Under the pieces are notes generated by a model. The model was not told the DNA's origin, did not search any database, and was given only the letters and a program-made list of their open reading frames with translations. A program made the translations under genes and the position numbers. DNA of 56,283 bases from Amycolatopsis vastitatis. GTDB taxonomy: Bacteria > Actinomycetota > Actinomycetes > Mycobacteriales > Pseudonocardiaceae. This document shows, in pieces, positions 30,920 through 38,895 of the stretch; positions within the stretch are counted from its first letter, which is position 1; each line of letters starts with the position of its first letter. The stretch is from the NCBI RefSeq assembly GCF_002234595.1, contig NZ_NMUL01000083.1:1-56283 (forward strand). Direction: 5' to 3'.

Positions 30920-31813
30920 ATGCGCGCCAGTTTCGTCTTCAGTGAGGTAATCACCGGCCTGCGCCGGAACGTCACGATGACCATCGCGATGATCCTGACC
31001 ACGGCCGTGTCGCTCGCCATGCTCGGCGGCGGCCTCCTGGCCGTGCGCACGATCGACAAGATGAAGTCCAACTTCCTCGCCGACGTCGAGGTTTCGGTTT
31101 ACCTCACCGACGACATCAGCGCGACGGACAAGAACTGCACCCAGTCGCTGTGCCAGTCGCTGCGTTCCTCGCTGCAGAGCAACGGCGGCGTCGAGTCGGT
31201 CGTGTTCGAGAACCGCGACCAGGCCTTCGACCGGTTCAAGAAGATCTTCGAGAGCCAGCCGGAACTGATCGCGCTCACCGGTCCCGAGTCGCTGCCCGCG
31301 TCACTGAAGGTGAAGCTGAAGGACCCGGACCGCAGCAACGCGATCGTCCAGGAGTACAGCGGCAAGCCGGGCGTGCGGAAGGTCGACGACCAGAAGAAGT
31401 TCCTCGACCGCGTGTTCAACGCCTTCAACGGCGTCCGGAACATGGCGTTCGGCGCCGCGCTCATCATGGCCATCGCGGCGCTGCTGCTGATCGCGAACAC
31501 GATCCAGGTGTCCGCGTTCACCCGGCGCACCGAGGTCGGCATCATGCGGCTGGTCGGCGCGACGCGGTGGTACACGCAGCTGCCGTTCCTGCTGGAGGCG
31601 GTGGTCGCCGGCGTCTTCGGTGCGGTCATCGGGATCATCATGCTGATCATCACGAAGGCCGGCTTCCTCGATTCGGTGTTCACCGGCGACGTGTTCCCGA
31701 AGATCACCATGCTGGAGCTGCTGTTCCCGGTCGCGCCGATCCTGCTCGGGGTGTCCGTGGTGATCTCCGCCATCACCGGGTACGTCACGCTGCGGCTGTA
31801 CGTCCGGCACTAG
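30920..31813 (+). CDS. ftsX: Cell-division permease-like protein FtsX
   Basis: A 297-residue membrane protein with one N-terminal transmembrane segment (about residues 20-45), a periplasmic-type extracellular loop of about 125 residues containing a cysteine pair in CTQSLCQSLRSS, then three transmembrane helices (about 170-195, 220-250, 265-290). It forms the FtsEX complex with the preceding gene and would recruit a cell-wall hydrolase such as an RipC-type enzyme; none is encoded nearby. Confidence 0.96.
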   Translation: MRASFVFSEVITGLRRNVTMTIAMILTTAVSLAMLGGGLLAVRTIDKMKSNFLADVEVSVYLTDDISATDKNCTQSLCQSLRSSLQSNGGVESVVFENRDQAFDRFKKIFESQPELIALTGPESLPASLKVKLKDPDRSNAIVQEYSGKPGVRKVDDQKKFLDRVFNAFNGVRNMAFGAALIMAIAALLLIANTIQVSAFTRRTEVGIMRLVGATRWYTQLPFLLEAVVAGVFGAVIGIIMLIITKAGFLDSVFTGDVFPKITMLELLFPVAPILLGVSVVISAITGYVTLRLYVRH

Positions 31814-31860
31814 CGTTTAACCAGCTGCTTGTCGCTTCGAGAATCACGTAGAGTGGTCGT

Positions 31861-32343
31861 ATGCCCAAGGAACGTGGCCAGAAGGTGATCGTGTCGAACC
31901 GCAAGGCGCGGCACGATTACTCCATCCTCGACACCTACGAATGCGGTCTCGTGCTCGTCGGCACCGAGGTGAAGAGCCTGCGCGAGGGCCACGCGTCGCT
32001 GGCGGACGCGTTCGCGACGGTCGACGACGGCGAAGTCTGGCTCCGCAACGTGCACATCCCGGAGTACACGCAGGGCACGTGGACCAACCACACGCCGCGG
32101 CGTACCCGGAAGCTGCTGCTGCACCGGCGGGAGATCGAGAAGCTCATCGGCAAGACCAAGGAGAGCGGACTCTCCTTGGTCCCGCTGTCGATGTACTTCA
32201 AGGACGGCAAGGTCAAGGTCGAGATCGCGCTGGCCCAGGGCAAGAAGGCCTACGACAAGCGGCAGACGCTCGCCAAGCGCGACGCGGAGCGCGACATCAG
32301 GAAGGCCATGGGCCGCGCGCTGAAGGGCCGGTTCACGGAGTGA
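31861..32343 (+). CDS. smpB: SsrA-binding protein SmpB
   Basis: A 160-residue SmpB. It has the beta-barrel core (YECGLVLVGTEVKSLREGHASLADAF) and the basic C-terminal tail (GKKAYDKRQTLAKRDAERDIRKAMGR) that enters the empty A site. It works with the tmRNA at 37654-38018 to rescue stalled ribosomes. ATG 31861 has TAGAGT (31849-31854) exactly six bases upstream, so the transcript may start at the initiation codon. Confidence 0.97.
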   Translation: MPKERGQKVIVSNRKARHDYSILDTYECGLVLVGTEVKSLREGHASLADAFATVDDGEVWLRNVHIPEYTQGTWTNHTPRRTRKLLLHRREIEKLIGKTKESGLSLVPLSMYFKDGKVKVEIALAQGKKAYDKRQTLAKRDAERDIRKAMGRALKGRFTE

Positions 32344-33239
32344 CGCCCGGCCCGGCTTCCGATGCCGACGTGGCGCGCTGGACGGCGTCGCTGGGCCTGC
32401 CGGGCTTGGTCGACTTGCACGTCCACTTCCTGCCGAAGCCGGTGATGGACAAGGTCTGGGCCTACTTCGACCGGGCCTCGACGCACTACGGCACCGCGTG
32501 GCCGGTGCACTACCGGACGTCCGAAGAGGACCGGCTGGAGACCCTGCGCTCGCTGGGCGTCCGGCGGTTCGCGCCGCTGGTCTACCCGCACAAGCCGGGG
32601 ATGGCGGAGTGGCTGACGTCGTGGGCGCTGGAGTTCGCCGCCCGCGTCCCGGACGCGGTGCCGACCGGCACCTTCTACCCGGAGCCCGGCGCCGGGTCCG
32701 CAGTGGACGGTGCGTTGCGGGCCGGTGCCCGGGTGTTCAAGGCGCACGTGCAGGTGGGCGCGTACGACCCGCGTGACGAGCTGCTGAAGCCGGTCTGGGG
32801 CGCGCTGGCCGACGCCGGCGTCCCCGTTGTCGTCCACTGTGGACACGGTCCGTTGCCGGGCGACTTCACCGGGTTGCCGGTGTTCGAAGAGGTCCTGGCC
32901 CGGCACCCGAAGCTGACGGCGGTGCTCGCGCACGCGGCGATGCCGGAGTTCGAAGCGGCGTTCGACCTGATGGCGAAGTACCCGCGGGTGCACCTGGACA
33001 CCACGATGGTCGGGGTGCCGTTCGTCGAAGAGATGGCCCCGCTGCCGCCGGACTGGACCGCGCGGCTGGCCGCGTTCGCCGACCGCGTGGTGCTCGGCAC
33101 GGACTTCCCGAACATCCCGTACTCGTACGCGACGCAGCTGCAGGCGATCGCCGGCTGGGCAGCAGCCGACGATCGCCTGGGGGAGCCGTTCCTGCGGGCC
33201 GTCCTGCACGACACCCCGCTGCGGCTGCTCAACGCCTGA
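32340..33239 (+). CDS. Amidohydrolase (amidohydrolase_2 type TIM-barrel metal hydrolase)
   Basis: A 299-residue TIM-barrel hydrolase. The metal-site HVHF motif is near residue 23 (VDLHVHFLPKP), further His residues appear as VVVHCGHG and LAHAAMPEF, and the terminal Asp as VLGTDFPNIP. The substrate is unknown; relatives include decarboxylases and lactonases. The GTG start overlaps the smpB stop (GTGA), so translation is coupled. Its stop is only three bases from that of the convergent acyltransferase gene. Confidence 0.85.
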   Translation: MTPGPASDADVARWTASLGLPGLVDLHVHFLPKPVMDKVWAYFDRASTHYGTAWPVHYRTSEEDRLETLRSLGVRRFAPLVYPHKPGMAEWLTSWALEFAARVPDAVPTGTFYPEPGAGSAVDGALRAGARVFKAHVQVGAYDPRDELLKPVWGALADAGVPVVVHCGHGPLPGDFTGLPVFEEVLARHPKLTAVLAHAAMPEFEAAFDLMAKYPRVHLDTTMVGVPFVEEMAPLPPDWTARLAAFADRVVLGTDFPNIPYSYATQLQAIAGWAAADDRLGEPFLRAVLHDTPLRLLNA

Positions 33240-33242
33240 GGT

Positions 33243-34577
33243 TCAGCGGCGCAGCGCGGCCCGTTCGGTCACCGCTACCGCGCGGCCGAGGAGGCGGGTG
33301 CCGAGGACGGTCGCGGGGATCTGCTTGCCCGCCAGGAGGAACCCGGCCGTCGCGAGGACCACCCACGGCAGCGGGCCGCCCGCGATCCCGTCCGAGAGCG
33401 GGGCGAACCCGTGGGCCGCCAGGCCGAGCAGACCACCGGAGATCATCAGCCCGGCCACCACCAGCTGCGGCACGCCCGCCGTCGCCTCGCTCGCGTCACG
33501 CCGCGTCTCGAACTGCGCGAACAGCCGCAGCAGGCCGAGCAGCGTCAGCCCGCAGACCGCGAACCACGCGGGCGCCATGACCAGCCAGAACACGGTCCCG
33601 GGCGGCGGGGTCTGGTAGCCGAGACCGTAGACCGTCACGCCCGCGACGACGACCAGCGCCGGCATGTGCCAGAGGTAGACGCTCATGAACCGCGCGCCGA
33701 GCCAGCCGAGGGCGCCGCCGACACCGGGACGCGCCGCGAGCGCGTTGAGCTGCGGGCGGAAGGCCAGCAGCAGGCCGATCTGGCCGACGGCGAGGAAGGC
33801 CAGCAGCACGGTCGGCGGGCTCATGTTCGACACCGGCGCCCCCGGCATGCCGATCATGCTGGCCGGGTACGGCCCGAACGCGACCATCAGCGCCGTGGTG
33901 CCGAAGCCGGCGGCCGACAAAGTCAGCGCGGCACGGCGGGTCAGCGCGCCGAGGCGACCTTCGACGTAGTGGAAGCCCAGCTGGTGCACCGCGACCCAGA
34001 CGAACACGGCGTTGAGGTAACCGACGTACCCGAGGTCGTTGAAGCGGGCGACGTCGACCAGCACTCCCGCGACCGCCATGACCAGCGGCACCTTCAGTCC
34101 CCAGCGCCGGTGCGCGGCGACCATCACCGGCGTGAGCAGCACGACCAGCACGTACACCGCGAGGAACCACAGCAGCTGCGCGGCGATCGCGCTCGCGACC
34201 TGCACCGGCTGGGGCGGCACGCCCAGGCCGAGGAGGAAGTCCGGCATGACCAGCCAGACGGCCACCAGCGGCAGCACCGGCACCATCAGGCGCCGGATGC
34301 GGCCGGCGAGCCACTGCCGCGCGGAGTCCGCGCGGCGGAACGAGATCAGGTTCGCCGCACCCCCGGCGAAGAAGACGAGCGGCATGACCTGCGACAACCA
34401 GGTCACGACCCACCAGCCGGGCGTCGCGAGGGCGTTGCCGGTCGCGAGGTGCCCGTCGGAATAGGACAGCACCGGCATGATCCAGTGCTGGGCGATGACG
34501 GCGAGGATGGCCCCCGCCCGGACGACGTCGAGAAACCTGTCCCGGCCGCCGCTCGCGACCCCCTGGCTTGTCTGCAT
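33243..34577 (-). CDS. Membrane acyltransferase family 3 protein
   Basis: A 444-residue polytopic protein with about ten transmembrane segments. The N-terminal RFLDVVRAGAILAVIAQHW carries the conserved R and H typical of acyltransferase_3 enzymes, and FMSVYLWHMPALVV is the usual C-terminal motif. The family O-acylates sugars, lipids or natural products at the membrane. The acceptor is unknown and no biosynthetic genes lie nearby. ATG 34577 was used without a clear ribosome site. Confidence 0.87.
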   Translation of the reverse strand: MQTSQGVASGGRDRFLDVVRAGAILAVIAQHWIMPVLSYSDGHLATGNALATPGWWVVTWLSQVMPLVFFAGGAANLISFRRADSARQWLAGRIRRLMVPVLPLVAVWLVMPDFLLGLGVPPQPVQVASAIAAQLLWFLAVYVLVVLLTPVMVAAHRRWGLKVPLVMAVAGVLVDVARFNDLGYVGYLNAVFVWVAVHQLGFHYVEGRLGALTRRAALTLSAAGFGTTALMVAFGPYPASMIGMPGAPVSNMSPPTVLLAFLAVGQIGLLLAFRPQLNALAARPGVGGALGWLGARFMSVYLWHMPALVVVAGVTVYGLGYQTPPPGTVFWLVMAPAWFAVCGLTLLGLLRLFAQFETRRDASEATAGVPQLVVAGLMISGGLLGLAAHGFAPLSDGIAGGPLPWVVLATAGFLLAGKQIPATVLGTRLLGRAVAVTERAALRR

Positions 34578-34671
34578 GCCGTTCAGCCTGGTCGTCCCGA
34601 CCTGGCAAAACAGCGATGCTGACCGGCCTCTTGGGGGTCCTGTCCACCCCCGGTGAATACGGGGGTTCTCC

Positions 34672-34896
34672 CTACCTCAGGCCGTCCGGCTCGGGTTCGT
34701 GCTGCGTCGCCGCGACGCGGTACTCCCAGCCCGTCTCGGTGAGGCCGAGCTCGTAGCGCGTCTCGATCTTCGGGCCGCCGTGCAGGTGGATGTGCCGGAT
34801 GACGGTGCCGGGCACCGGCTCGGCGTCGCCGAGCTCCTGGACGCGGCCGTCGAGCGGTCCGCCGAAGAAGCGGACGCACCGAGAATCGTCGGACAT
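34672..34896 (-). CDS. Small hypothetical protein (74 aa)
   Basis: A 74-residue protein beginning MSDDSRCVRFFGGPLDGR. A good GAGGAG ribosome site lies five bases before the ATG. FFGGPLDGRVQEL and the later RYELGLTETGWEYRV look conserved; small actinobacterial and phage proteins with a GGPLDG motif are known but uncharacterised. It has no membrane segment. It stands alone between the acyltransferase and the response regulator. Confidence 0.75.
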   Translation of the reverse strand: MSDDSRCVRFFGGPLDGRVQELGDAEPVPGTVIRHIHLHGGPKIETRYELGLTETGWEYRVAATQHEPEPDGLR

Positions 34897-35012
34897 CTGC
34901 GCTCCTCTCCGGCGGATTCGCTCATGGTAGGTGAGCGATCAGGGGGGTGCCGCCCGCGGAACGGGTGACCCTTTGTCCACTCTACGGGAACTTCGGTGAC
35001 GGAGAGTTCCGC

Positions 35013-35654
35013 TCAGCGGCCCAAATAGGTCAACACCGCGCGGACGCGGCGGTGCTCTTCCGAGCTCGCTTCCAGGCCGAGCTTCGAAAAGATGTTGCCG
35101 ATGTGCTTCTCGACCGCGCCGTGGGAGACCACCAGCGAGTTCGCGATCGCCGTGTTCGACAGGCCCTGCGCCATCAGGCCGAGCACCTCGGACTCGCGGG
35201 CGGTCAGCGCGTCCAAGGGGTTACGGCGGCCGCGGGCCATCAGCTGGGCGATCACGTCCGGGTCGATCGCCGTGCCGCCGCCCGCCACCCGGCGGACCGC
35301 GTCCAGGAAGTCCGCGACGTCCGCCACGCGTTCCTTCAGCAGGTAGCCGACCCCGCCGGCGCCGCCCGAGAGCAGCTCCACCGCGTACGACTCCTCGACG
35401 TACTGCGAAAGCACCAGCACCGGCAGCCCCGGGATCTCCTTGCGCGCCGCCAGCGCCGCGCGCAGCCCCTCGTCGGTGAACGTCGGGGGCATCCGGACGT
35501 CGACGATGGCCAGGTCAGGGCGATGTTCCTTGATCGCGCCGAGCAGGTCGTCGCCGTTGTCGACGGCCGCGGCCGTCTCGATGCCCTCGTCGGCGAGCAG
35601 GCGGGTCACCCCGGCCCGCAGCAGCACGGCGTCCTCGGCGATGACTACCCGCAT
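35013..35654 (-). CDS. NarL/LuxR family response regulator
   Basis: A 213-residue response regulator with a receiver domain (about residues 1-120; phospho-acceptor Asp in LAIVDVRMPP, Lys in YLLKERV) and a LuxR-type helix-turn-helix (about 145-205: LTARESEVLGLMAQGLSNTAIANSLVVSHGAVEKHIGNIF). It is the last gene of a three-gene minus-strand operon with a histidine kinase and a sensor-domain protein. GGGGG lies just before the ATG. The target genes are unknown. Confidence 0.94.
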   Translation of the reverse strand: MRVVIAEDAVLLRAGVTRLLADEGIETAAAVDNGDDLLGAIKEHRPDLAIVDVRMPPTFTDEGLRAALAARKEIPGLPVLVLSQYVEESYAVELLSGGAGGVGYLLKERVADVADFLDAVRRVAGGGTAIDPDVIAQLMARGRRNPLDALTARESEVLGLMAQGLSNTAIANSLVVSHGAVEKHIGNIFSKLGLEASSEEHRRVRAVLTYLGR

Positions 35655-35693
35655 CCGGCCCCCAGGTTCGTGGATGAACGGGGTCCAGCCTAT

Positions 35694-36824
35694 TCACCAC
35701 TGACAGGGCAGGTCAGCCCGGATTACCGTCGGCCCGCCCACCGGGCTGACCACGGTGATCACGCCGTCGATCGTCGCGGCGCGGTCGGCCAGGCCGGCCA
35801 GCCCGCCGCCGGGCCGCACCTCGGCGCCGCCGTGACCGTTGTCGGTGATCTCGACGACGACGTGGTCGTCGGTCCGCCACACCTTCACGGTCGCTTCGGT
35901 CGCTCCGGAGTGCTTCGCGATGTTCGTCAGCGTCTCGCCGACGATGAAGTACGCCGTCGTCTCCACCGCCGCCGGCGGCCGCGGGTCGACGTCCACCGAG
36001 ACGTCCACCGGGATCGGCGACTTCGCCGCCTGCGCCGACAACGCCGCGTCCAGCCCCCGGTCGCCGAGCACGGCAGGGTAGATGCCGCGCGCGAGGTCCC
36101 GCAGCTCCGACACCGCCAGCTTCGCGTCCGCATGCGCCTCGTCGATCAGCTCCCGCACCGCCTCCGGGTCCTGGTCGAACTTCGACTTCGCCCGCCCCAA
36201 GCTCATCGCGACCGCCACCAGCCGCTGCTGAGCGCCGTCGTGGAGGTCACGCTCGATGCGGCGCCGCTCCGCCTCCGCCGCGTCGACCCCCCGCGCCCGC
36301 GAAGCCTGCAGCCGTTCGGCCTTCTGCTCCAGCCGCTTCGTGCGATCCGGACCCAGCAGCGCGAGCCCCAGCTCACCATGCAGCCAGCCCAGCCACGGCG
36401 TCACCCAGACCGCCATCGGCAGCAGCACGATCGACGCGATCGCGATCCCGAACTCCAGGCACGCCAGCGGGAACGCCACCATCAGGTACGCCAGGTCCCG
36501 CCACGTCGTCATGTCGCTCAACCGCACGATCCACCGCCGCAGCAGCGGCAGGCCGTCGTACGGACGCCGCTCCGCCGGCGGCAACGGCACCCGCAGCATC
36601 GAGCCCAGCCACTCGCGCTCCCGATCACCCGACCAGCGGATGAGACTCGTCGTCGCCAGCAGGATCGGGAACCCGACCCACACCACCGCCGTCGACACCC
36701 CCACGGCGATGCCGGTGACGATCAGCACGAACTGCAGGAGCCGGAAGACGAAACTCACGATCATGTACACGATCGTGCGAGCCGGATGCGGCCGCGGATG
36801 CTCCAGCCGCTGGACCTCGCTCAT
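35694..36824 (-). CDS. Sensor histidine kinase (HisKA_3 type)
   Basis: A 376-residue membrane kinase. An N-terminal sensor region has about four transmembrane segments (residues 18-150). The dimerisation and phospho-acceptor helix is AERRRIERDLHDGAQQRL with His195, and a HATPase_c domain follows (ETLTNIAKHSGA, EITDNGHGG). It phosphorylates the response regulator encoded 39 bp downstream. The ATG overlaps the stop of the preceding sensor-domain gene (ATGA). The N-terminal part is related in layout to the protein encoded before it, which suggests duplicated sensor modules. Confidence 0.93.
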   Translation of the reverse strand: MSEVQRLEHPRPHPARTIVYMIVSFVFRLLQFVLIVTGIAVGVSTAVVWVGFPILLATTSLIRWSGDREREWLGSMLRVPLPPAERRPYDGLPLLRRWIVRLSDMTTWRDLAYLMVAFPLACLEFGIAIASIVLLPMAVWVTPWLGWLHGELGLALLGPDRTKRLEQKAERLQASRARGVDAAEAERRRIERDLHDGAQQRLVAVAMSLGRAKSKFDQDPEAVRELIDEAHADAKLAVSELRDLARGIYPAVLGDRGLDAALSAQAAKSPIPVDVSVDVDPRPPAAVETTAYFIVGETLTNIAKHSGATEATVKVWRTDDHVVVEITDNGHGGAEVRPGGGLAGLADRAATIDGVITVVSPVGGPTVIRADLPCQW

Positions 36825-37495
36825 CCCACCACCAGGTTCTGCTCTTCGACGGCTTCCCACCAGCGCTCCATCCGACGGCGCTGCGCCACGGTCGGCCCCA
36901 GCAGCGCGTTCGCCACCCGGGCGTGCATCCCCGCCAGCGCCTTCGTCAACGCCACCGACAACGCGATGAACAACACCCCCAGCGCCGCCCACGGTAGCGC
37001 TTCCACCGTCGAGTCCACGGTCAGCCACCGCAGCTCCTCCGCCGGGAAGTAGTACGCGCCGTCCGGCAGCCACCGGAAGTAGATCGGCAGCCCCGCCAAC
37101 GCCAAACTCGTCGACCAGAACGCCGTGACCAGCACGAACTCCACAATGCCCAACGGGAAGAGAAGGAAGAAGTAGACCAGGTCCCGCCACGTCGACGGAT
37201 CCTTCAGCCGCGCCTTCCACCGCAGGCTCTGCCTGCCAACCGGCAGCGGCAGATAAGGCAGATCGACATACCGGTCGAGCAGCGCGTAGACCCGCGCGCG
37301 CTCCAACCTCGCGGCCCCCCGCACCGCGAGGACGACGAGCGCGAGCAGGCCCACGCCCACCCACACCACCGCGGTCCCCAGCCCGGCCGCCGTGAACGAC
37401 GTCAGCAACCCGAACGCCAGCACTCCCAGCGGCAGGTTCATCAGCAGGAACACCACCGAACCACCGAACGGCGGATCCCGCCTCTCGCTCACCAT
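36821..37495 (-). CDS. Sensor-domain membrane protein, partner of the histidine kinase
   Basis: A 224-residue membrane protein with about four transmembrane segments arranged as two pairs (residues 12-60 and 105-190). The segments KDPSTWRDLVYFFLLFPLGIVEF and MHARVANALLGPT match the putative sensor region of the kinase encoded next (TTWRDLAYLMVAFPLACLEF), so it is a stand-alone copy of the sensor module without catalytic domains. ATG 37495 has GGGAG about eight bases upstream; an in-frame start at 37549 is less likely. It probably modulates signal input to the kinase. Confidence 0.85.
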   Translation of the reverse strand: MVSERRDPPFGGSVVFLLMNLPLGVLAFGLLTSFTAAGLGTAVVWVGVGLLALVVLAVRGAARLERARVYALLDRYVDLPYLPLPVGRQSLRWKARLKDPSTWRDLVYFFLLFPLGIVEFVLVTAFWSTSLALAGLPIYFRWLPDGAYYFPAEELRWLTVDSTVEALPWAALGVLFIALSVALTKALAGMHARVANALLGPTVAQRRRMERWWEAVEEQNLVVG

Positions 37496-37625
37496 CACCG
37501 GACTCCCTTCATCCCACGATGGACCAAGGATCGCCTTCCGGCGACGCATCGGACATGGTGCGAGCGGGCATCCTCCCGGTAGGGCTGGCCCTACCCACCG
37601 GGAGTAACCCAGTAGCGGGACGCGT

Positions 37626-37631
37626 TATGAT
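37626..37631 (+). promoter_or_regulatory. -10 element of the ssrA promoter
   Basis: TATGAT lies 22 bases before the predicted mature tmRNA 5' end. No good -35 hexamer is visible. The palindrome TAGGG-CTGG-CCCTA is about 45 bases upstream and might bind a regulator. Confidence 0.6.
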
Positions 37632-37653
37632 GGACAGGTTGTGATCCCACCAA

Positions 37654-38018
37654 GGGGGTGAACGGTTTCGACTTTGGACGTTGATTCAGGAGAAGCGTGC
37701 CGGTGCAGGCGAGAGACCACCGTAAGCGTCATCGCAACCAAATAAGCGCCGACTCCAGTCAGCGCGAGTTCGCCCTCGCCGCCTGAGCGAGTGCGACTCT
37801 GTCGGCCCGGGTTCGCCTCCGGCCCGGGTACCGGCATCAGCTAGGAGGCTCAGCGACTGTCCCGGCCACGGGGAACAGTCGTGAAGCAAACAGTGGCTGG
37901 GCTCGTCACCTCAGCTTGTTCGCGTGACTGAGGGAGCCAAGCAGAGACGTAGCGGACTGCGCACGGAGAAGCCCTGTTGATACGCCAGAGGACCCGGGTT
38001 CAATTCCCGGCACCTCCA
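37654..38018 (+). ncRNA. ssrA: tmRNA (SsrA)
   Basis: About 365 nt. The 5' end GGGGGTG pairs with CACCTCC before the 3' discriminator A38018, forming the tRNA-like acceptor stem (one G-U). The 5' domain has the typical GAACGGTTTCGAC, and the T arm reads GGGTTCAATTCCC. The tag frame is GCC...TGA at 37748-37786 and encodes ADSSQREFALAA, close to the known actinobacterial tags ending in ALAA. CCA is not encoded. It tags stalled nascent chains for proteolysis together with SmpB, whose gene is 5.3 kb upstream. Confidence 0.95.
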
Positions 38019-38022
38019 CTTC

Positions 38023-38059
38023 GAGAAGGCCCACGCCCCTATCGGGGCTGGGCCTTCTC
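38023..38059 (+). terminator. Terminator after ssrA
   Basis: GAGAAGGCCCA (38023-38033) pairs perfectly with TGGGCCTTCTC (38049-38059), with an inner GCCCC/GGGGC stem and one bulged base. It begins four bases after the tmRNA 3' end. Confidence 0.88.
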
Positions 38060-38078
38060 TTCGTTCTCGGGTGTTTTT

Positions 38079-38109
38079 CTGGGGGTCGAACCCCCAGACC
38101 CCCGCCAGG
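38079..38109. repeat. 31-bp repeat with GGGGGTCGAACCCCC palindrome, copy 2
   Basis: Identical over 31 bp to 25592-25622. As there, it follows a structural RNA gene and its terminator, and precedes a GGGCTTCGCCC hairpin. Confidence 0.88.
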
Positions 38110-38110
38110 C

Positions 38111-38528
38111 GGGCTTCGCCCCCTGGACCCCCTCCCCGGGGCTTCGCCCCGGACCCCGGGTCTGGGCTCAGGGCTTCGCCCGTCGCCTGTTGGGGACTTC
38201 GCCCCCTTGCCCCTCGCCCTTGGGGCTTCGCCCCTTGCCCCCTGGGGTTCGGCAAAGGCGTAGCGCCCCTTTTTCAGGTGTCTCACCGGCGTGAACGGCA
38301 CGCTGAAGACACAAACGGCACCCCATCCAGACCTCCCCCTGCCACCCCGATACGAAGCCGAAACACGGACGGTAGTGCCGGGTCAAGGCACGCTTTCCCG
38401 CCTTGACGCGGTGCTGCCGTCCGTAGTCACAATCGGGCTTCGGGGTGGTGGGTCAGCGAGTCCTTTGCGGAGCTACCTGCAACGACACGACTTTGGTGGA
38501 GTCTGCTTGCCCCCTGGGGGCTTCGCCC
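38111..38528. repeat. Cluster of GGGGCTTCGCCCC-type mini-hairpins
   Basis: At least six short hairpins with a TTC (or ACTTCG) loop lie here: 38111-38121, 38136-38152 (7-bp stem CCGGGGC/GCCCCGG), 38171-38181, 38192-38205, 38222-38234 and 38518-38528. The tract is C-rich and its frames look non-coding. Apart from the hairpins I see no gene between the tmRNA and 38678. Confidence 0.75.
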
Positions 38529-38534
38529 GTCGTT

Positions 38535-38593
38535 GGGGGGAAGTTGGGGGTTCGGGGGGTGGTTGGGGGGTTACTTTGGGTGGGATTTGGGGG
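38535..38593 (+). other. G-run tract with G-quadruplex potential
   Basis: Seven runs of three to six G (starting 38535, 38546, 38554, 38565, 38578, 38582 and 38589) separated by short T-rich loops lie on the plus strand. This meets the usual pattern for an intramolecular G-quadruplex. It is upstream of a small possible gene at 38678. Confidence 0.7.
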
Positions 38594-38677
38594 TCACTTG
38601 TGGGTGAAGTTCTTGTTAGTGTCATGCTGGGGTTCCGATTGTGGCTCCGCACCCGCGGGGTCGGAAGTAGGTGCCAG

Positions 38678-38887
38678 ATGACCTGGGCCCGGCAGCATGG
38701 CAGCTCTACCGCCAACGATGAAGACAGCCGTATGGGGGTTATTCGGGCCGAGGAGGCCGAGAGGCTTGCCGAACAGAACGATCGGGCTCTTGTGACCGTT
38801 GCCGGTCACTCCTCCGACGTGCGGGACTGTGCCGAGCTTCTGGCCATGCTCGGGCTTGATGTCGGGCGGCGGCAGCGGCTCGCCTGA
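38678..38887 (+). CDS. Possible small protein (69 aa)
   Basis: A 69-residue frame whose second half (VIRAEEAERLAEQNDRALVTVAGHSSDVRDCAELLAMLGLDV) has the composition of a real folded protein, unlike the upstream part of the same open frame, which is low-complexity. ATG 38678 has AGGTG at a usable distance; ATG 38732 is an alternative. I recognise no family. It is convergent with the diguanylate cyclase gene, eight bases from its stop. Confidence 0.5.
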   Translation: MTWARQHGSSTANDEDSRMGVIRAEEAERLAEQNDRALVTVAGHSSDVRDCAELLAMLGLDVGRRQRLA

Positions 38888-38895
38888 GTGAGGCG

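Noticed and set aside
38291..38677. Upstream part of the frame ending at 38887
   Set aside because: It runs through the hairpin and G-run tracts and gives low-complexity Gly/Trp-rich protein; only the part from 38678 looks real.
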